Notes under the pieces: model-generated
Databases searched by the model: none
The model's input: only the letters and a program-made list of their open reading frames with translations
Told to the model about the DNA's origin: nothing
Part shown: piece after piece, positions 8,524 through 17,862 of the stretch
Layout: each line of letters starts with the position of its first letter
Position numbering within the stretch: the first letter of the stretch is position 1
From: Pseudomonas fluorescens
Lineage (GTDB): Bacteria; Pseudomonadota; Gammaproteobacteria; Pseudomonadales; Pseudomonadaceae
DNA length: 64,000 nucleotides
Direction: 5' to 3'
NCBI RefSeq assembly: GCF_902497895.1
Contig: NZ_CABVHQ010000009.1
Location: 62,001-126,000, forward strand
Program-made: the position numbers and the translations under genes

Positions 8524-11500
8524 AAGGGAGTTTCAACTTATCCGAATGGGCCATCAAGCATCAGTCCTTTGTCTGGTACCTGATGTTCGTCGCGTTGCTG
8601 ATGGGGGTGTTCTCGTACCTGAACCTGGGCCGTGAAGAGGACCCCTCGTTCACCATCAAAACCATGGTAATCCAGTCCCGCTGGCCCGGCGCGACCCAGG
8701 AGGAAACCCTCAAGCAGGTCACCGACCGCATCGAGAAAAAACTCGAAGAGCTTGATTCCCTCGACTACGTGAAGAGCTACACCCGACCCGGCGAGTCGAC
8801 CGTGTTCGTGTACCTGCGCGACACCACCAGTGCCAAGGACATTCCCGAGATCTGGTACCAGGTGCGCAAGAAGATCGATGATATCCGTGGCACCTTCCCG
8901 CCAGGGTTGCAGGGCCCGGCCTTCAACGACGAGTTCGGCGATGTCTACGGCTCGGTGTATGCCTTCACCGCCGATGGGCTGACGATGCGCCAATTGCGCG
9001 ACTACGTCGAACAGGTGCGCGCCGAGATCCACGAAGTGCCGAACCTGGGCAAAGTCGAAATGATCGGCGAGCAGGACGAAGTGCTCTACCTGAACTTCTC
9101 CACCCGCAAACTCGCAGCGCTGGGCATCGATCAAGGTCAGGTGGTGCAAAGCCTGCAATCGCAAAATGCGGTGACCCCGGCCGGGGTGATCGAGGCGGGG
9201 CCCGAACGCATCTCGGTGCGCACTTCGGGGCAATTCGCCTCGGAGAAAGACCTGGCCAACGTCAATCTGCGGCTCAATGACCGCTTCTATCGCCTCGCGG
9301 ACGTCGCCGAAATCAGCCGAGGTTATGTCGATCCGGCAACGCCAATGTTCCGTTTCAATGGTCAGCCGGCCATCGGCCTGGCGATCGCCATGAAAAAGGG
9401 CGGGAACATTCAGGACTTCGGCAGCGCCCTGCATAAACGTATGCAAGACCTCACCGCCGATTTGCCGGTGGGTATCGGCGTGCACAAGGTTTCCGATCAG
9501 GCCGAGGTGGTGGAAGTGGCGGTGGGGGGGTTTACCCGTGCGCTGTTCGAGGCGGTGGTGATCGTTCTGATCGTCAGCTTCGTCAGCCTTGGTGTGCGCG
9601 CCGGGCTGGTGGTGGCCTGCTCGATTCCGCTGGTGCTGGCGATGGTTTTCGTTTTCATGGAATACAGCGGCATCACCATGCAGCGGATTTCCCTCGGTGC
9701 GTTGATCATTGCTCTTGGCTTGCTGGTGGATGACGCGATGATCACCGTCGAAATGATGGTGACTCGCCTGGAAAAGGGCGAGACCAAGGAACAGGCAGCA
9801 ACCTTCGCCTACACCTCGACCGCGTTCCCGATGCTCACCGGCACCCTGGTGACTGTGGCCGGTTTCGTGCCCATCGGTTTGAACGCCAGCTCCGCCGGTG
9901 AATACACCTTCACCCTGTTCGCGGTCATCGCCGTGGCGATGCTGGTGTCGTGGATCGTTGCGGTGCTGTTCGCCCCGGTGATCGGCGTGCACATCCTCAG
10001 CACCAACGTGAAGCCCCATTCGGCGGAACCGGGACGCATCGGTCGCGCTTTCAACGGCGGGCTGCTGTGGAGCCTGCGCAATCGCTGGTGGGCAATCGGC
10101 ATCACCGTGCTGCTGTTCGTGCTGGCGGTGTTTTCCATGGGTTTTGTGCAGAACCAGTTCTTCCCATCCTCGGACCGCCCGGAAATTCTGGTCGACCTGA
10201 ACCTGCCGCAAAATGCCTCGATCAACGAAACCCGGCTGGCAGTCGACCGCCTCGAAGCGACGCTCAAGGACGATCCGGACATCCTGCGTTGGAGTACTTA
10301 TATCGGTGAAGGCGCGATTCGTTTTTACCTGCCCCTCGACCAGCAATTGCAGAACCCTTACTACGCGCAACTGGTGATCGTCAGCAAGGGCCTGGAAGAG
10401 CGCACGGCGCTGATGCAACGCTTGGACAAACGCCTGCGCGAAGATTTCGTCGGCGTCGGCAGTTTTGTCCAGGCGCTGGAAATGGGCCCGCCAGTGGGGC
10501 GGCCGATCCAGTATCGGATCAGTGGCAAGGACATCGATCAGGTGCGCAAACATGCCATCGATCTGGCGACCATGCTCGACAACAACTCGCACATCGGCGA
10601 GATGATTTACGACTGGAACGAACCGGGTAAAGTGCTGCGCATCGACATCGCCCAGGACAAGGCGCGGCAATTGGGATTGTCCTCGGAAGATGTGGCAAAC
10701 CTGATGAACAGCATTGTCAGCGGCGTGTCTGTGACCCAGGTGCATGACGATATCTACCTGATCAAGGTGGTCGGTCGCGCCGAAGACGCCGAACGTGGCT
10801 CGCCGGAAACCCTGCAGAACCTGCAGATCCTCACCCCGGGCGGTACCTCGATTCCGCTGCTGGCGTTTGCCAGCGTGCGTTATGAACTTGAACAACCCCT
10901 GGTCTGGCGCCGCGACCGCAAACCGACCATCACCATCAAGGCCGCGGTGCGCGACGAGATCCAGCCAACCGATCTGGTCAAACAGTTGAAGCCCGATATC
11001 GACAAGTTCGCCGCCGCTCTACCTGTCGGTTATTCGGTCGAGACCGGTGGCACGGTAGAGGAAAGCAGCAAGGCCCAGGGGCCGATCGCCAAAGTCGTAC
11101 CGCTGATGCTGTTCCTGATGGCGACCTTCCTGATGATCCAGTTGCACAGTGTGCAGAAGCTGTTCCTGGTGGCCAGCGTCGCGCCGCTGGGGCTGATCGG
11201 CGTGGTCCTGGCGCTGATCCCCACAGGCACGCCCATGGGCTTTGTGGCGATCCTCGGGATCCTCGCGCTGATCGGTATCATCATCCGCAACTCGGTGATC
11301 CTGGTGACCCAGATCGAGGAGTATGAGCGCGACGGCTTCGCGCCATGGGACGCCGTGGTACAAGCCACCGAGCACCGCCGTCGACCGATCCTGCTCACCG
11401 CCGCCGCCGCGAGCCTGGGCATGATCCCCATTGCTCGCGAAGTGTTCTGGGGGCCGATGGCCTACGCAATGATCGGCGGGATCATCATTGCCACGTTGCT

Positions 11501-11573
11501 GACGCTGTTGTTCCTGCCGGCGCTGTATGTGGCCTGGTACAAAATTCGCGAGCCGAAGAAAGAAGCACAGTAG
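8520..11573 (+). CDS. triC: RND-family efflux pump inner-membrane protein, TriC-like
   Basis: At 1017 residues this is a full-length RND transporter. The first membrane helix follows the N-terminus (FVWYLMFVALLMGVFSYL), then a large periplasmic porter domain. The TM4 proton-relay motif LGLLVDDAMITVEMM has the paired Asp, a second periplasmic domain follows, and the last helices lie around LMLFLMATFLMIQLHS, ILALIGIIIRNSVILVTQIE and MIGGIIIATLLTLLFLPALY. The FPSSDRPEILVDLNLP segment and overall form match the TriC branch, not AcrB/MexB. It overlaps triB by ATGA. Probable substrates are hydrophobic biocides such as triclosan, by homology only. A REP pair sits 15 bases after the stop. Confidence 0.88.
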   Translation: MKGSFNLSEWAIKHQSFVWYLMFVALLMGVFSYLNLGREEDPSFTIKTMVIQSRWPGATQEETLKQVTDRIEKKLEELDSLDYVKSYTRPGESTVFVYLRDTTSAKDIPEIWYQVRKKIDDIRGTFPPGLQGPAFNDEFGDVYGSVYAFTADGLTMRQLRDYVEQVRAEIHEVPNLGKVEMIGEQDEVLYLNFSTRKLAALGIDQGQVVQSLQSQNAVTPAGVIEAGPERISVRTSGQFASEKDLANVNLRLNDRFYRLADVAEISRGYVDPATPMFRFNGQPAIGLAIAMKKGGNIQDFGSALHKRMQDLTADLPVGIGVHKVSDQAEVVEVAVGGFTRALFEAVVIVLIVSFVSLGVRAGLVVACSIPLVLAMVFVFMEYSGITMQRISLGALIIALGLLVDDAMITVEMMVTRLEKGETKEQAATFAYTSTAFPMLTGTLVTVAGFVPIGLNASSAGEYTFTLFAVIAVAMLVSWIVAVLFAPVIGVHILSTNVKPHSAEPGRIGRAFNGGLLWSLRNRWWAIGITVLLFVLAVFSMGFVQNQFFPSSDRPEILVDLNLPQNASINETRLAVDRLEATLKDDPDILRWSTYIGEGAIRFYLPLDQQLQNPYYAQLVIVSKGLEERTALMQRLDKRLREDFVGVGSFVQALEMGPPVGRPIQYRISGKDIDQVRKHAIDLATMLDNNSHIGEMIYDWNEPGKVLRIDIAQDKARQLGLSSEDVANLMNSIVSGVSVTQVHDDIYLIKVVGRAEDAERGSPETLQNLQILTPGGTSIPLLAFASVRYELEQPLVWRRDRKPTITIKAAVRDEIQPTDLVKQLKPDIDKFAAALPVGYSVETGGTVEESSKAQGPIAKVVPLMLFLMATFLMIQLHSVQKLFLVASVAPLGLIGVVLALIPTGTPMGFVAILGILALIGIIIRNSVILVTQIEEYERDGFAPWDAVVQATEHRRRPILLTAAAASLGMIPIAREVFWGPMAYAMIGGIIIATLLTLLFLPALYVAWYKIREPKKEAQ

Positions 11574-11588
11574 CGAGCGCTTCGCGCT

Positions 11589-11664
11589 CATCGCGAGCAG
11601 GCTCGCTCCCACAAGATTATTCGTCGTTAACAGATCCAATGTGGGAGCGAGCTTGCTCGCGATG
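11589..11664. repeat. REP pair, 'gggagcgagcttgctcgcgatg' family
   Basis: CATCGCGAGCAGGCTCGCTC faces GAGCGAGCTTGCTCGCGATG across about 30 bases. It lies between the convergent triC and methyltransferase genes and probably serves as the shared 3' structure. Confidence 0.9.
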
Positions 11665-11677
11665 GCGCCCGAACTGT

Positions 11678-12307
11678 CTACACCGGCTTGCGCCAGACAC
11701 TCGCCAGCCAGGGTTGCTGCTCGCGCGGCAGCCCGGCCGGCCGATAGTAGTGTTCAAGCTCGACAAACCCGGCCTCGGTCAACATCCTGCGCCACGATGT
11801 CAGGTCGTGATACGCACCATAACGCGGGCCATTCCAGCCTTCCTGGTTCTCGCCACGGGGGTTGGAGCTGAACAACACCCCGCCGGATTTCAACGTGGCG
11901 TGCAGTTGCCGCAAAACCCGAGGCAACTCCTGCCCTGGAACATGAAACAGCACTGCGTTGGCGAAAATCCCGTCGAAGTGCTCGGCAGGCAGATCGAGTT
12001 TGAGAAAGTCTTGCTGCCAGACCTCGCAGCCACTGTCTTCCCGAGCCATTTGCGCAAGACGTTCCGAGCCGTCGAGGCCCACCGCGATATGGCCCATGCG
12101 CGTGAAGGTTTGCAGATCGCGCCCCGGGCCGCAGCCGAAGTCGAGAATTGTAAACGGCGCCTGGCCTTGAATATGCCGCAGCAACGCGTCGATGTTCTGA
12201 CTGACGTCGTGATCGCGAGTGCCTTCACGAAAGCTCTCGGCCACCTGGTTGTAATGGCCGAGGGTGGTGGAGGTGATCTGTTCGAGGTCGGTCGGGGCGA
12301 GTTTCAT
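11678..12307 (-). CDS. class I SAM-dependent methyltransferase
   Basis: This 209-residue Rossmann methyltransferase has motif I ILDFGCGPGRDLQTF (about 54-68) and an acidic motif II residue in VGLDGSERLAQMA. Motif post-I is DFLKLDLPAEHFDGIFANAV, and motif IV is followed by LHATLKSGGVLFSSNPRGEN. The size and layout fit the Methyltransf_11/25 group, which acts on small molecules or tRNA; the substrate is not apparent. It stands alone, convergent with triC and separated from metI by a REP pair, so no operon context helps. The C-terminus (LASVWRKPV) is typical of proteobacterial relatives. Confidence 0.85.
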   Translation of the reverse strand: MKLAPTDLEQITSTTLGHYNQVAESFREGTRDHDVSQNIDALLRHIQGQAPFTILDFGCGPGRDLQTFTRMGHIAVGLDGSERLAQMAREDSGCEVWQQDFLKLDLPAEHFDGIFANAVLFHVPGQELPRVLRQLHATLKSGGVLFSSNPRGENQEGWNGPRYGAYHDLTSWRRMLTEAGFVELEHYYRPAGLPREQQPWLASVWRKPV

Positions 12308-12382
12308 GATGAGCTGCGCAGGCGAGGGGTGATGGGACGACTATACCCCAAGCTCATATACCTCGAAAAAGCGCCGAGCCTT

Positions 12383-12487
12383 AAAAGATCGCAGCCTGCG
12401 GCAGCTCCTACGCCGACCGAGTACACCCGCGATATCGCTGGCGTACGCAAATCTCTTTGTAGGAGCTGCCGCAGGCTGCGATCTTTT
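12383..12487. repeat. REP pair, 'gtaggagctgccgcaggctgcgatc' family
   Basis: AAAAGATCGCAGCCTGCGGC faces its reverse complement across about 45 bases, just after the metI stop codon. It probably protects or ends the metQNI transcript. Confidence 0.92.
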
Positions 12488-12506
12488 GATCTTTGCGGCA
12501 GTCGAC

Positions 12507-13151
12507 TCAGCGCTTATTCAACCCCCGCGCCAACCGATCCCCTCCCAACTGAATCAGCGCCACCAGAATCACCAACAGCACGATCACCGTGAGCATGATC
12601 TGGCTATCGAACCGTTGATACCCATAGCGGTACGCGATGTCACCCAGACCGCCTGCACCAATCGCACCGGCCATGGCCGAGGAGTTGATCATGGTCACCA
12701 GGGTAATGGTGAAACCGCCGACGATCCCCGGCAACGCTTCCGGCAACAGCACATGCCAGACGATATGCCAGCGCCGGCAACCCATGGCCTGGGCGGCTTC
12801 GATCAGGCCGTGGTCGACCTCCCGCAGGCTGACTTCAGCAATGCGCGCAAAGAACGGTGTGGCGGCGATGGTCAGCGGGACCACGGCCGCCCACACACCA
12901 TAGGTAGTGCCGACGATCAGCCGGGTGAAGGGAATCAGCGCAACCATCAGAATCAGAAACGGGATCGAGCGGAACAGATTGACGAAAGCCCCCAACGCCC
13001 GGTTCAGCGCCGGTGCTTCATAGATCCCGCCCTTGGAGCTGGTGACCAGAATCACTGCCAGTGGAATACCCGCCAATAGCGCGATCAGCGATGACACTCC
13101 GACCATCAGGAAGGTGTCGATGACACCTTGAAGTAAACGATCAAACCACAT
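12507..13151 (-). CDS. metI: methionine ABC transporter permease MetI
   Basis: This 214-residue membrane permease starts at [20 protein letters not shown]. The upstream in-frame extension encodes a non-hydrophobic sequence inside metN and is rejected. Five or so membrane segments are visible, and the EAA loop ([20 protein letters not shown]) that docks to the ATPase lies around 120-140. The start overlaps the metN end by 11 bases, showing translational coupling. MetI dimerises and pairs with MetN to import methionine or related compounds. It is the last gene of the SfnB-DszA-MetQNI operon, which suggests that the imported substrate feeds the two-component oxygenases encoded upstream. Confidence 0.92.
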   Translation of the reverse strand: MWFDRLLQGVIDTFLMVGVSSLIALLAGIPLAVILVTSSKGGIYEAPALNRALGAFVNLFRSIPFLILMVALIPFTRLIVGTTYGVWAAVVPLTIAATPFFARIAEVSLREVDHGLIEAAQAMGCRRWHIVWHVLLPEALPGIVGGFTITLVTMINSSAMAGAIGAGGLGDIAYRYGYQRFDSQIMLTVIVLLVILVALIQLGGDRLARGLNKR

Positions 13152-14268
13152 AGCCCAGCACCTCCGCTTGTTGTGCCCATTGTCTGGCGCGCTGGCGTAA
13201 TTCTTCAGCGCCATGAGACGACCCCGTCACCGCCAGCAGCAGCTGTCCCAATGCGTGTCCCTGAATCCGTTCGACTCCGCCCTGCAACAAGCGCACGCGG
13301 CCACCAAGGGCGCTGAACAGTGCGGCCAGGTCCGGTTCATCGGCAGCGCTGCCGGTGAATCGCAGGCGCAGTACCACGGCGGTCTGCGCCGACTGCGGTT
13401 GCGCTTGCAAGCGGCTTTGCAGCTCATCCGGCAAACCGTGTTGCAACGGTGCGAGCAAGGTTTTGCTGACCTCGTGCTGCGGGTTGCCAAAGACTTCCCA
13501 GACCGGCCCTTGTTCCACGATGCGCCCGTGTTCGAGCACGACCACCCGATCACAGATATCGCGGATCACCGCCATCTCATGGGTGATCAAAATGATGGTC
13601 AGGCCGAGCCGCTGGTTGATCTCGCGCAGCAGGCCGAGGATCGACTGGGTGGTCTCCGGGTCGAGTGCCGAGGTGGCTTCGTCGCAGAGCAGAATCGCCG
13701 GGTCATGGACCAGTGCCCGGGCGATCCCGACACGCTGTTTTTGCCCGCCGGAAAGCTGCGCCGGATAGGCCTTGTGTTTGTCTTGCAGACCCACCAGCTC
13801 CAGCAGTTCGCGAACTTTTTTCTCGCGTTGTTCCCTGGCCACCCCGGCGACCTTGAGCGGTAACTCGACGTTCTGCCAGACGGTCTTGGCCGACATCAGA
13901 TTGAAGTGCTGGAAAATCATGCCGATGCGTCGGCGCAGCGCCACCAGCCGGTCCTCATCGAACTCACCGATGTCCACATGATCGATCAGCACCCGGCCAG
14001 TGCTGGGTTGCTCCGAACGGTTGATGGTGCGGATCAGCGACGACTTGCCAGCGCCGCTGCGGCCGATAATGCCAAACACTTCGCCGCGCTGAATCGCCAG
14101 GTCGATACCGTGCAAGGCATTGACCGGACCTTGCTGGCCGTCATACGTCTTGCCCAGGCCGATAAAGCGCACGTGGGCGCGGTTCAGTTCGGGATGCAAC
14201 TCGGTCTGTTCGGCGTTCTGCGCTGGCGGGTGGTCCAGCCTGCGTTGGTGGGCGGTCGCTGCACTCAT
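13141..14268 (-). CDS. metN: methionine ABC transporter ATP-binding protein MetN
   Basis: The 375-residue ATPase has a roughly 30-residue leader before the nucleotide-binding domain. Walker A is GRSGAGKS, the Q-loop lies in [10 protein letters not shown], the signature is [10 protein letters not shown], Walker B is [12 protein letters not shown], and the H-loop is ILITHEM. After residue 270 comes the C-terminal NIL/ACT-like domain ([20 protein letters not shown]) that lets internal methionine shut the transporter (trans-inhibition in MetN of E. coli). The start is two bases after the metQ stop. Presence of the NIL domain implies feedback by a sulfur compound. Confidence 0.93.
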   Translation of the reverse strand: MSAATAHQRRLDHPPAQNAEQTELHPELNRAHVRFIGLGKTYDGQQGPVNALHGIDLAIQRGEVFGIIGRSGAGKSSLIRTINRSEQPSTGRVLIDHVDIGEFDEDRLVALRRRIGMIFQHFNLMSAKTVWQNVELPLKVAGVAREQREKKVRELLELVGLQDKHKAYPAQLSGGQKQRVGIARALVHDPAILLCDEATSALDPETTQSILGLLREINQRLGLTIILITHEMAVIRDICDRVVVLEHGRIVEQGPVWEVFGNPQHEVSKTLLAPLQHGLPDELQSRLQAQPQSAQTAVVLRLRFTGSAADEPDLAALFSALGGRVRLLQGGVERIQGHALGQLLLAVTGSSHGAEELRQRARQWAQQAEVLGYVV

Positions 14269-14270
14269 GC

Positions 14271-15080
14271 TTAACCTTCCCAGCCGGCTTGGTAGAGCTT
14301 GCCGTGCGCTTTATCCAGTGCTGCGCGTACCACCGGCGAGTGCTGGTAGATATCGACGAATTTGATCAGCCGTGGATCGGTTTTGCTCTTGGGCTGGATC
14401 ACGAACTGGATCACGTATTCCTTGTGATCGAGGCCGTCGAACAGTAAGGCAGACTCGGCATCGAAGGTTTTCGCCAGACGGATATACGCCGGGTAGCCCT
14501 GTACCAGATCGGCGTCATCGTAGGCGCGCACTAGCTGCACGGCCTCGACCTGGAGGATTTTCAGTTGCTTCGGGTTGGCGATGATGTCGTCTTCGGTGGC
14601 CTTGTAGCCCACCCCCGGTTTAAGGGTGATCAGCCCGGACTTGGCCAGTAGTTGCAAGCCGCGCCCGCTGTTGATCGGGTCGTTGGCGATGGCCACGCTG
14701 GCGCCTTGGGGCAGTTCGTCGAAGCTTTTGTATTTCTTCGAATAGAGCCCGACGTTGTTGATAATCCCGGGTGCGAATGGCACCAGATCAAACCCGCCGG
14801 CAGCCTTGGCGTTTTCCAGGAACGGGATGTGCTGGAAGTAGTTCACGTCGATATCGCCCGAGGCCAGGCTGACGTTGGGTGCGATCCAGTCGCTGAACTC
14901 CACCAGGTCGACCTTCAGGCCTTGCTTGCCGGCCTCGATGACAGCTGCTTCCAGGGGAATGGCGAAGGCGGCGGTGGTGCCGATTTTCAGTGGGGTGTCA
15001 GCGGCGTGAGCGACGGCGCTTAACAGTCCGAGAGCAAGGGCCAGTGCTTTGACTGGTTGGGTGAAGAGGCTTTTGGTCAT
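14271..15080 (-). CDS. metQ: MetQ/NlpA-family substrate-binding protein of the MetQNI operon
   Basis: The start chosen is the ATG giving [18 protein letters not shown], a classic signal peptide cleaved after AVAHA; the longer reading adds 35 residues without a signal. The 269-residue protein has the family segments [52 protein letters not shown] and [11 protein letters not shown]. There is no lipobox cysteine, no Cys at all, and the only Met is the initiator. It binds the substrate for MetNI. It differs strongly from the stand-alone MetQ at 2651, so the two probably bind different compounds. Confidence 0.92.
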   Translation of the reverse strand: MTKSLFTQPVKALALALGLLSAVAHAADTPLKIGTTAAFAIPLEAAVIEAGKQGLKVDLVEFSDWIAPNVSLASGDIDVNYFQHIPFLENAKAAGGFDLVPFAPGIINNVGLYSKKYKSFDELPQGASVAIANDPINSGRGLQLLAKSGLITLKPGVGYKATEDDIIANPKQLKILQVEAVQLVRAYDDADLVQGYPAYIRLAKTFDAESALLFDGLDHKEYVIQFVIQPKSKTDPRLIKFVDIYQHSPVVRAALDKAHGKLYQAGWEG

Positions 15081-15127
15081 GATGGGTTTCCAGTCAGTAG
15101 TAAGTTTTTGAATTCGTGGCGCTCTAA

Positions 15128-15260
15128 TGTGGCGAGGGGGCTTGCCCCCGCTCGGCTGCGCAGCAGTCGCAAAACCTGCTGGCAAGTTTTAACTGACACA
15201 CCTCATGGGATGGTTTTGGGGCCGCTTCGCGACCCAACGGGGGCAAGCCCCCTCGCCACA
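15128..15260. repeat. REP pair, 'tgtggcgagggggcttgcccccg' family, inside an operon
   Basis: TGTGGCGAGGGGGCTTGCCC faces GGCAAGCCCCCTCGCCACA across about 90 bases. It lies between the DszA-like gene and metQ, so it may cause partial termination or separate mRNA stabilities within the operon. Confidence 0.88.
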
Positions 15261-15264
15261 GGGG

Positions 15265-16632
15265 TCAATGTCGGTAGCTGGCGCCGGTGTGTTGCTGGGG
15301 CAAATGCGCCTCTGCGTGAAACAGCTTTTCTCGCAGGCTTCCGCTGTCATACGCGGTCTTGTACGACCCTCTGCGTTGCAACTCGGGGATCACCAGGTCG
15401 ATGAAGTCGACATAGCTTTGCGGGGTGACGATGCGGGTCAGGTTGAAGCCGTCCAGGCCGGTTTTGGCGATCCAGGATTCGAGCTCGTCGGCGACCTGAT
15501 CAGGTGAGCCGACCAGGGTGATGTAGCGTCCGCCCAAGGCGTGTTGTTCAAGCAATTGGCGCCGGGTCCAGTCGTTGTTTTGCAGGATTTTGGTGGCGGA
15601 CTGGATGGCGTTGCTTTTCACGTGCTGGATCGGCTCGTCGAGTTCGTACTCGGAAAAATCGATACCGGTGGACGCCGAGAAATGCGCGACCCCGGCTTCG
15701 GCGCTGGCGTAGCTCAGGTACTCGGCATGCTTGGCCCAGGCCAGCGCCTCGGTGGCGCCGACGATCACGTTCAAGCCCATGAACACCTTGATGTCCTCTG
15801 GGTTGCGTCCGGCCTCGACAGCGCTGGCGCGGACTTTGTCTACCTGCACCTTGGTCGCCGCTTTGTTCTGCCCGCTGATGAACACGCACTCGGCATGCCG
15901 CCCGGCGAACTGCAAGCCGCGATCCGAACTGCCGGCCTGGAACAGCACCGGCGTGCGCTGAGGGGACGGCTCGCAAAGGTGATAGCCCTCGACCTGGTAA
16001 AACTCGCCGTGGTGCTGAACCTTGTGGACCTTGTCCGGCTGCGCGTAGATCCGCTGCTGCGGGTCATTGAGTACCGCGTCGTTTTCCCAGCTGCCTTCCC
16101 AGAGTTTGTAGAGCACCTCCAGGTATTCATCGGCCTGGTCATAACGCCGGTCATGTTCAACCTGTTCAATCAGACCCATGGCCTTGGCGGCACTGTCGAG
16201 GTAACCGGTGACAATGTTCCAGCCCACCCGACCGCGGCTCAGGTGATCGAGGGTCGACATGCGACGGGCGAACAGATACGGCGGTTCATAGGTCAGGTTG
16301 GCGGTCAGGCCGAAGCCAAGGTTTTTCGTCACCGCAGCCATGGCCGAGACCAGCAGCAACGGGTCGTTGACCGGCAACTGGATCGACTCCTTGAGCGGTA
16401 CGTCCACCGAATGTTGGTAGACGTCGTAGACGCCGACGATATCTGCAATGAACAAGCCGTCGAACAGCCCGCGCTCCAGCAGTTGTGCCAGTTCGGTCCA
16501 GTATTCAATTGTCTTGTATTGAGTCGAGTTGTCCCGCGGGTGAGTCCACAGGCCATGGTTGATGTGCCCGATGCAGTTCATGTTGAACGCATTGAGCAGG
16601 ATTTTTTTTCTCTTTGTTAAAGGCGAGGACAT
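15265..16632 (-). CDS. FMNH2-dependent LLM-class monooxygenase (DszA/NtaA/SnaA-like)
   Basis: This 455-residue bacterial luciferase-like enzyme has the NtaA/SnaA/DszA pattern. It opens LLNAFNMNCIGHINHGLW, continues with GLFDGLFIADIVGVYDVYQ and EPYLFARR-type segments, the GRVGWNIVTGYLD motif and SPQRTPVLFQAGSSDRG. These enzymes use reduced FMN and oxygen to cleave C-S or C-N bonds, for example opening the sulfone ring in DszA. A flavin reductase is not encoded nearby. The ATG shares one base with the stop of the upstream SfnB-like gene (TGATG). With the SfnB-like genes it probably forms a DszC-then-DszA type desulfurisation route; the true substrate is unknown. Confidence 0.85.
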   Translation of the reverse strand: MSSPLTKRKKILLNAFNMNCIGHINHGLWTHPRDNSTQYKTIEYWTELAQLLERGLFDGLFIADIVGVYDVYQHSVDVPLKESIQLPVNDPLLLVSAMAAVTKNLGFGLTANLTYEPPYLFARRMSTLDHLSRGRVGWNIVTGYLDSAAKAMGLIEQVEHDRRYDQADEYLEVLYKLWEGSWENDAVLNDPQQRIYAQPDKVHKVQHHGEFYQVEGYHLCEPSPQRTPVLFQAGSSDRGLQFAGRHAECVFISGQNKAATKVQVDKVRASAVEAGRNPEDIKVFMGLNVIVGATEALAWAKHAEYLSYASAEAGVAHFSASTGIDFSEYELDEPIQHVKSNAIQSATKILQNNDWTRRQLLEQHALGGRYITLVGSPDQVADELESWIAKTGLDGFNLTRIVTPQSYVDFIDLVIPELQRRGSYKTAYDSGSLREKLFHAEAHLPQQHTGASYRH

Positions 16633-17825
16633 CAGATAGTCCCCCGCAACGGCGGATTTTCATCATTGAGGTAGTAGTTACCGACCGCGTGGTACTTCCA
16701 GCGCACCGGGTCGTGCAGGGTGTGCACCCGGGCGTTGCGCCAGTGACGGTCCAGACCGTGTTCGGCCAGGGTGGCCTGGCTGCCGGCCAGTTCGAACAGA
16801 GTGCTGCCGGCCGCCAGGGAAATTTCGGTGCTGATGGCACGGGCTTCGGCGACCGCAATAGACGCTGCGGCGACGGTCTCGGCGTTCGTTTCAGCTTGAG
16901 CCTGGTCGAGGAATTCACCGGCGCGTTCCAGCAGTGCCTCGGCGGCGTGCAGACGAATGCTCAAGTGGCCGAAGCTCTTGATCGTCAGCGGATCTTCAGT
17001 GGCTTTGTCATTGCCGGAATCAATCCATGGTCGGGTCTTGGTCCGGACAAAATGCAGCGCGTCTTCATACGCGGCGCGGGCAATCCCGGTATCGATGGCC
17101 GCGTGGAGTATCTGCGCCAGCGGGCCGACCGGGGTCGGGCGTTCGAAGGCGCTTTGAAACGGGATCACATCCTCGGCCGCTACATAAACGTTGTCGAACA
17201 CCACCGAACCGCTACCGGTGGTGCGCTGGCCGAAGCCGCTCCAGTCGTCGATCACCGTCAGACCCTTACTGTCGCGCGGTACAAAGGCCAGTTGCTGCAC
17301 GCCATTTTCATCCACCACGGAGGTCGGAATGCGGTGTGCGTAAATCGCCCCGGTGGAATAGAACTTACGGCCGTTGATGCGAAAACCCCCGCCGTCGCGG
17401 TTCAGGCTGGTGACGCGGTCGTGGGCGGTTTTGGTGCCAAATTCTGCAAGCGCATTACCGAAACGCTGGCCGGCCAATACCTCGGCATAGAGGCGTTTTT
17501 GCTGCTCCAGACTGCCGTTTACCCGCAGCACTTCCAAGGCATAAAAGTGGTTCTGCGGGATCTGCCCCAGGGACGAGTCGGCTTGGGCGATCAAGGCAAT
17601 GACCTTGGCCAGGGTGACATGGGAAACGCCAGCACCACCGAAGGCCTTGGGCACGCTGATGCCCCACAGCCCGGAGCGCGAAAACACTTCCAGCTCCGCG
17701 TGTGGCAGGCGACGCTCGCGATCACGCAAGGCGCTGTCGCGTTTGAAATCTTCGGCCAGGTCACTGGCGACGATCAGGGCTTGTTCGTCGCTGGTTATGA
17801 CCGCGACGTGTTGAGAAAGAGTCAT
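16632..17825 (-). CDS. SfnB-family (DszC-like) flavin oxidoreductase, copy 1
   Basis: This 397-residue protein has an acyl-CoA dehydrogenase fold: N-terminal helices with VPKAFGGAGVSHVTLAKVIA, the central beta domain with FRINGRKFYSTGAIYAHRI and VIDDWSGFGQRTTGSGSV, then a helical C-domain ending in HWRNARVHTLHDPVRWKYHA. This is the DszC/SfnB group, FMNH2-dependent monooxygenases for sulfur acquisition. The start at MTLSQHV follows GGAGAATCAC; an upstream ATG in frame has no ribosome site. It contains no Cys and no Met beyond the initiator, which fits expression under sulfur starvation. It is clearly paralogous to the next upstream gene. Confidence 0.87.
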   Translation of the reverse strand: MTLSQHVAVITSDEQALIVASDLAEDFKRDSALRDRERRLPHAELEVFSRSGLWGISVPKAFGGAGVSHVTLAKVIALIAQADSSLGQIPQNHFYALEVLRVNGSLEQQKRLYAEVLAGQRFGNALAEFGTKTAHDRVTSLNRDGGGFRINGRKFYSTGAIYAHRIPTSVVDENGVQQLAFVPRDSKGLTVIDDWSGFGQRTTGSGSVVFDNVYVAAEDVIPFQSAFERPTPVGPLAQILHAAIDTGIARAAYEDALHFVRTKTRPWIDSGNDKATEDPLTIKSFGHLSIRLHAAEALLERAGEFLDQAQAETNAETVAAASIAVAEARAISTEISLAAGSTLFELAGSQATLAEHGLDRHWRNARVHTLHDPVRWKYHAVGNYYLNDENPPLRGTI

Positions 17826-17862
17826 GTGATTCTCCAGAGATCTGGTCAAAGTGTTCTGGTCG

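Noticed and set aside
8538-10895. Very long open frame (785 codons) on the minus strand
   Set aside because: It lies antisense to triC, shares its codon periodicity and encodes a His/Gln/Arg-rich product without family features: a GC-rich shadow.
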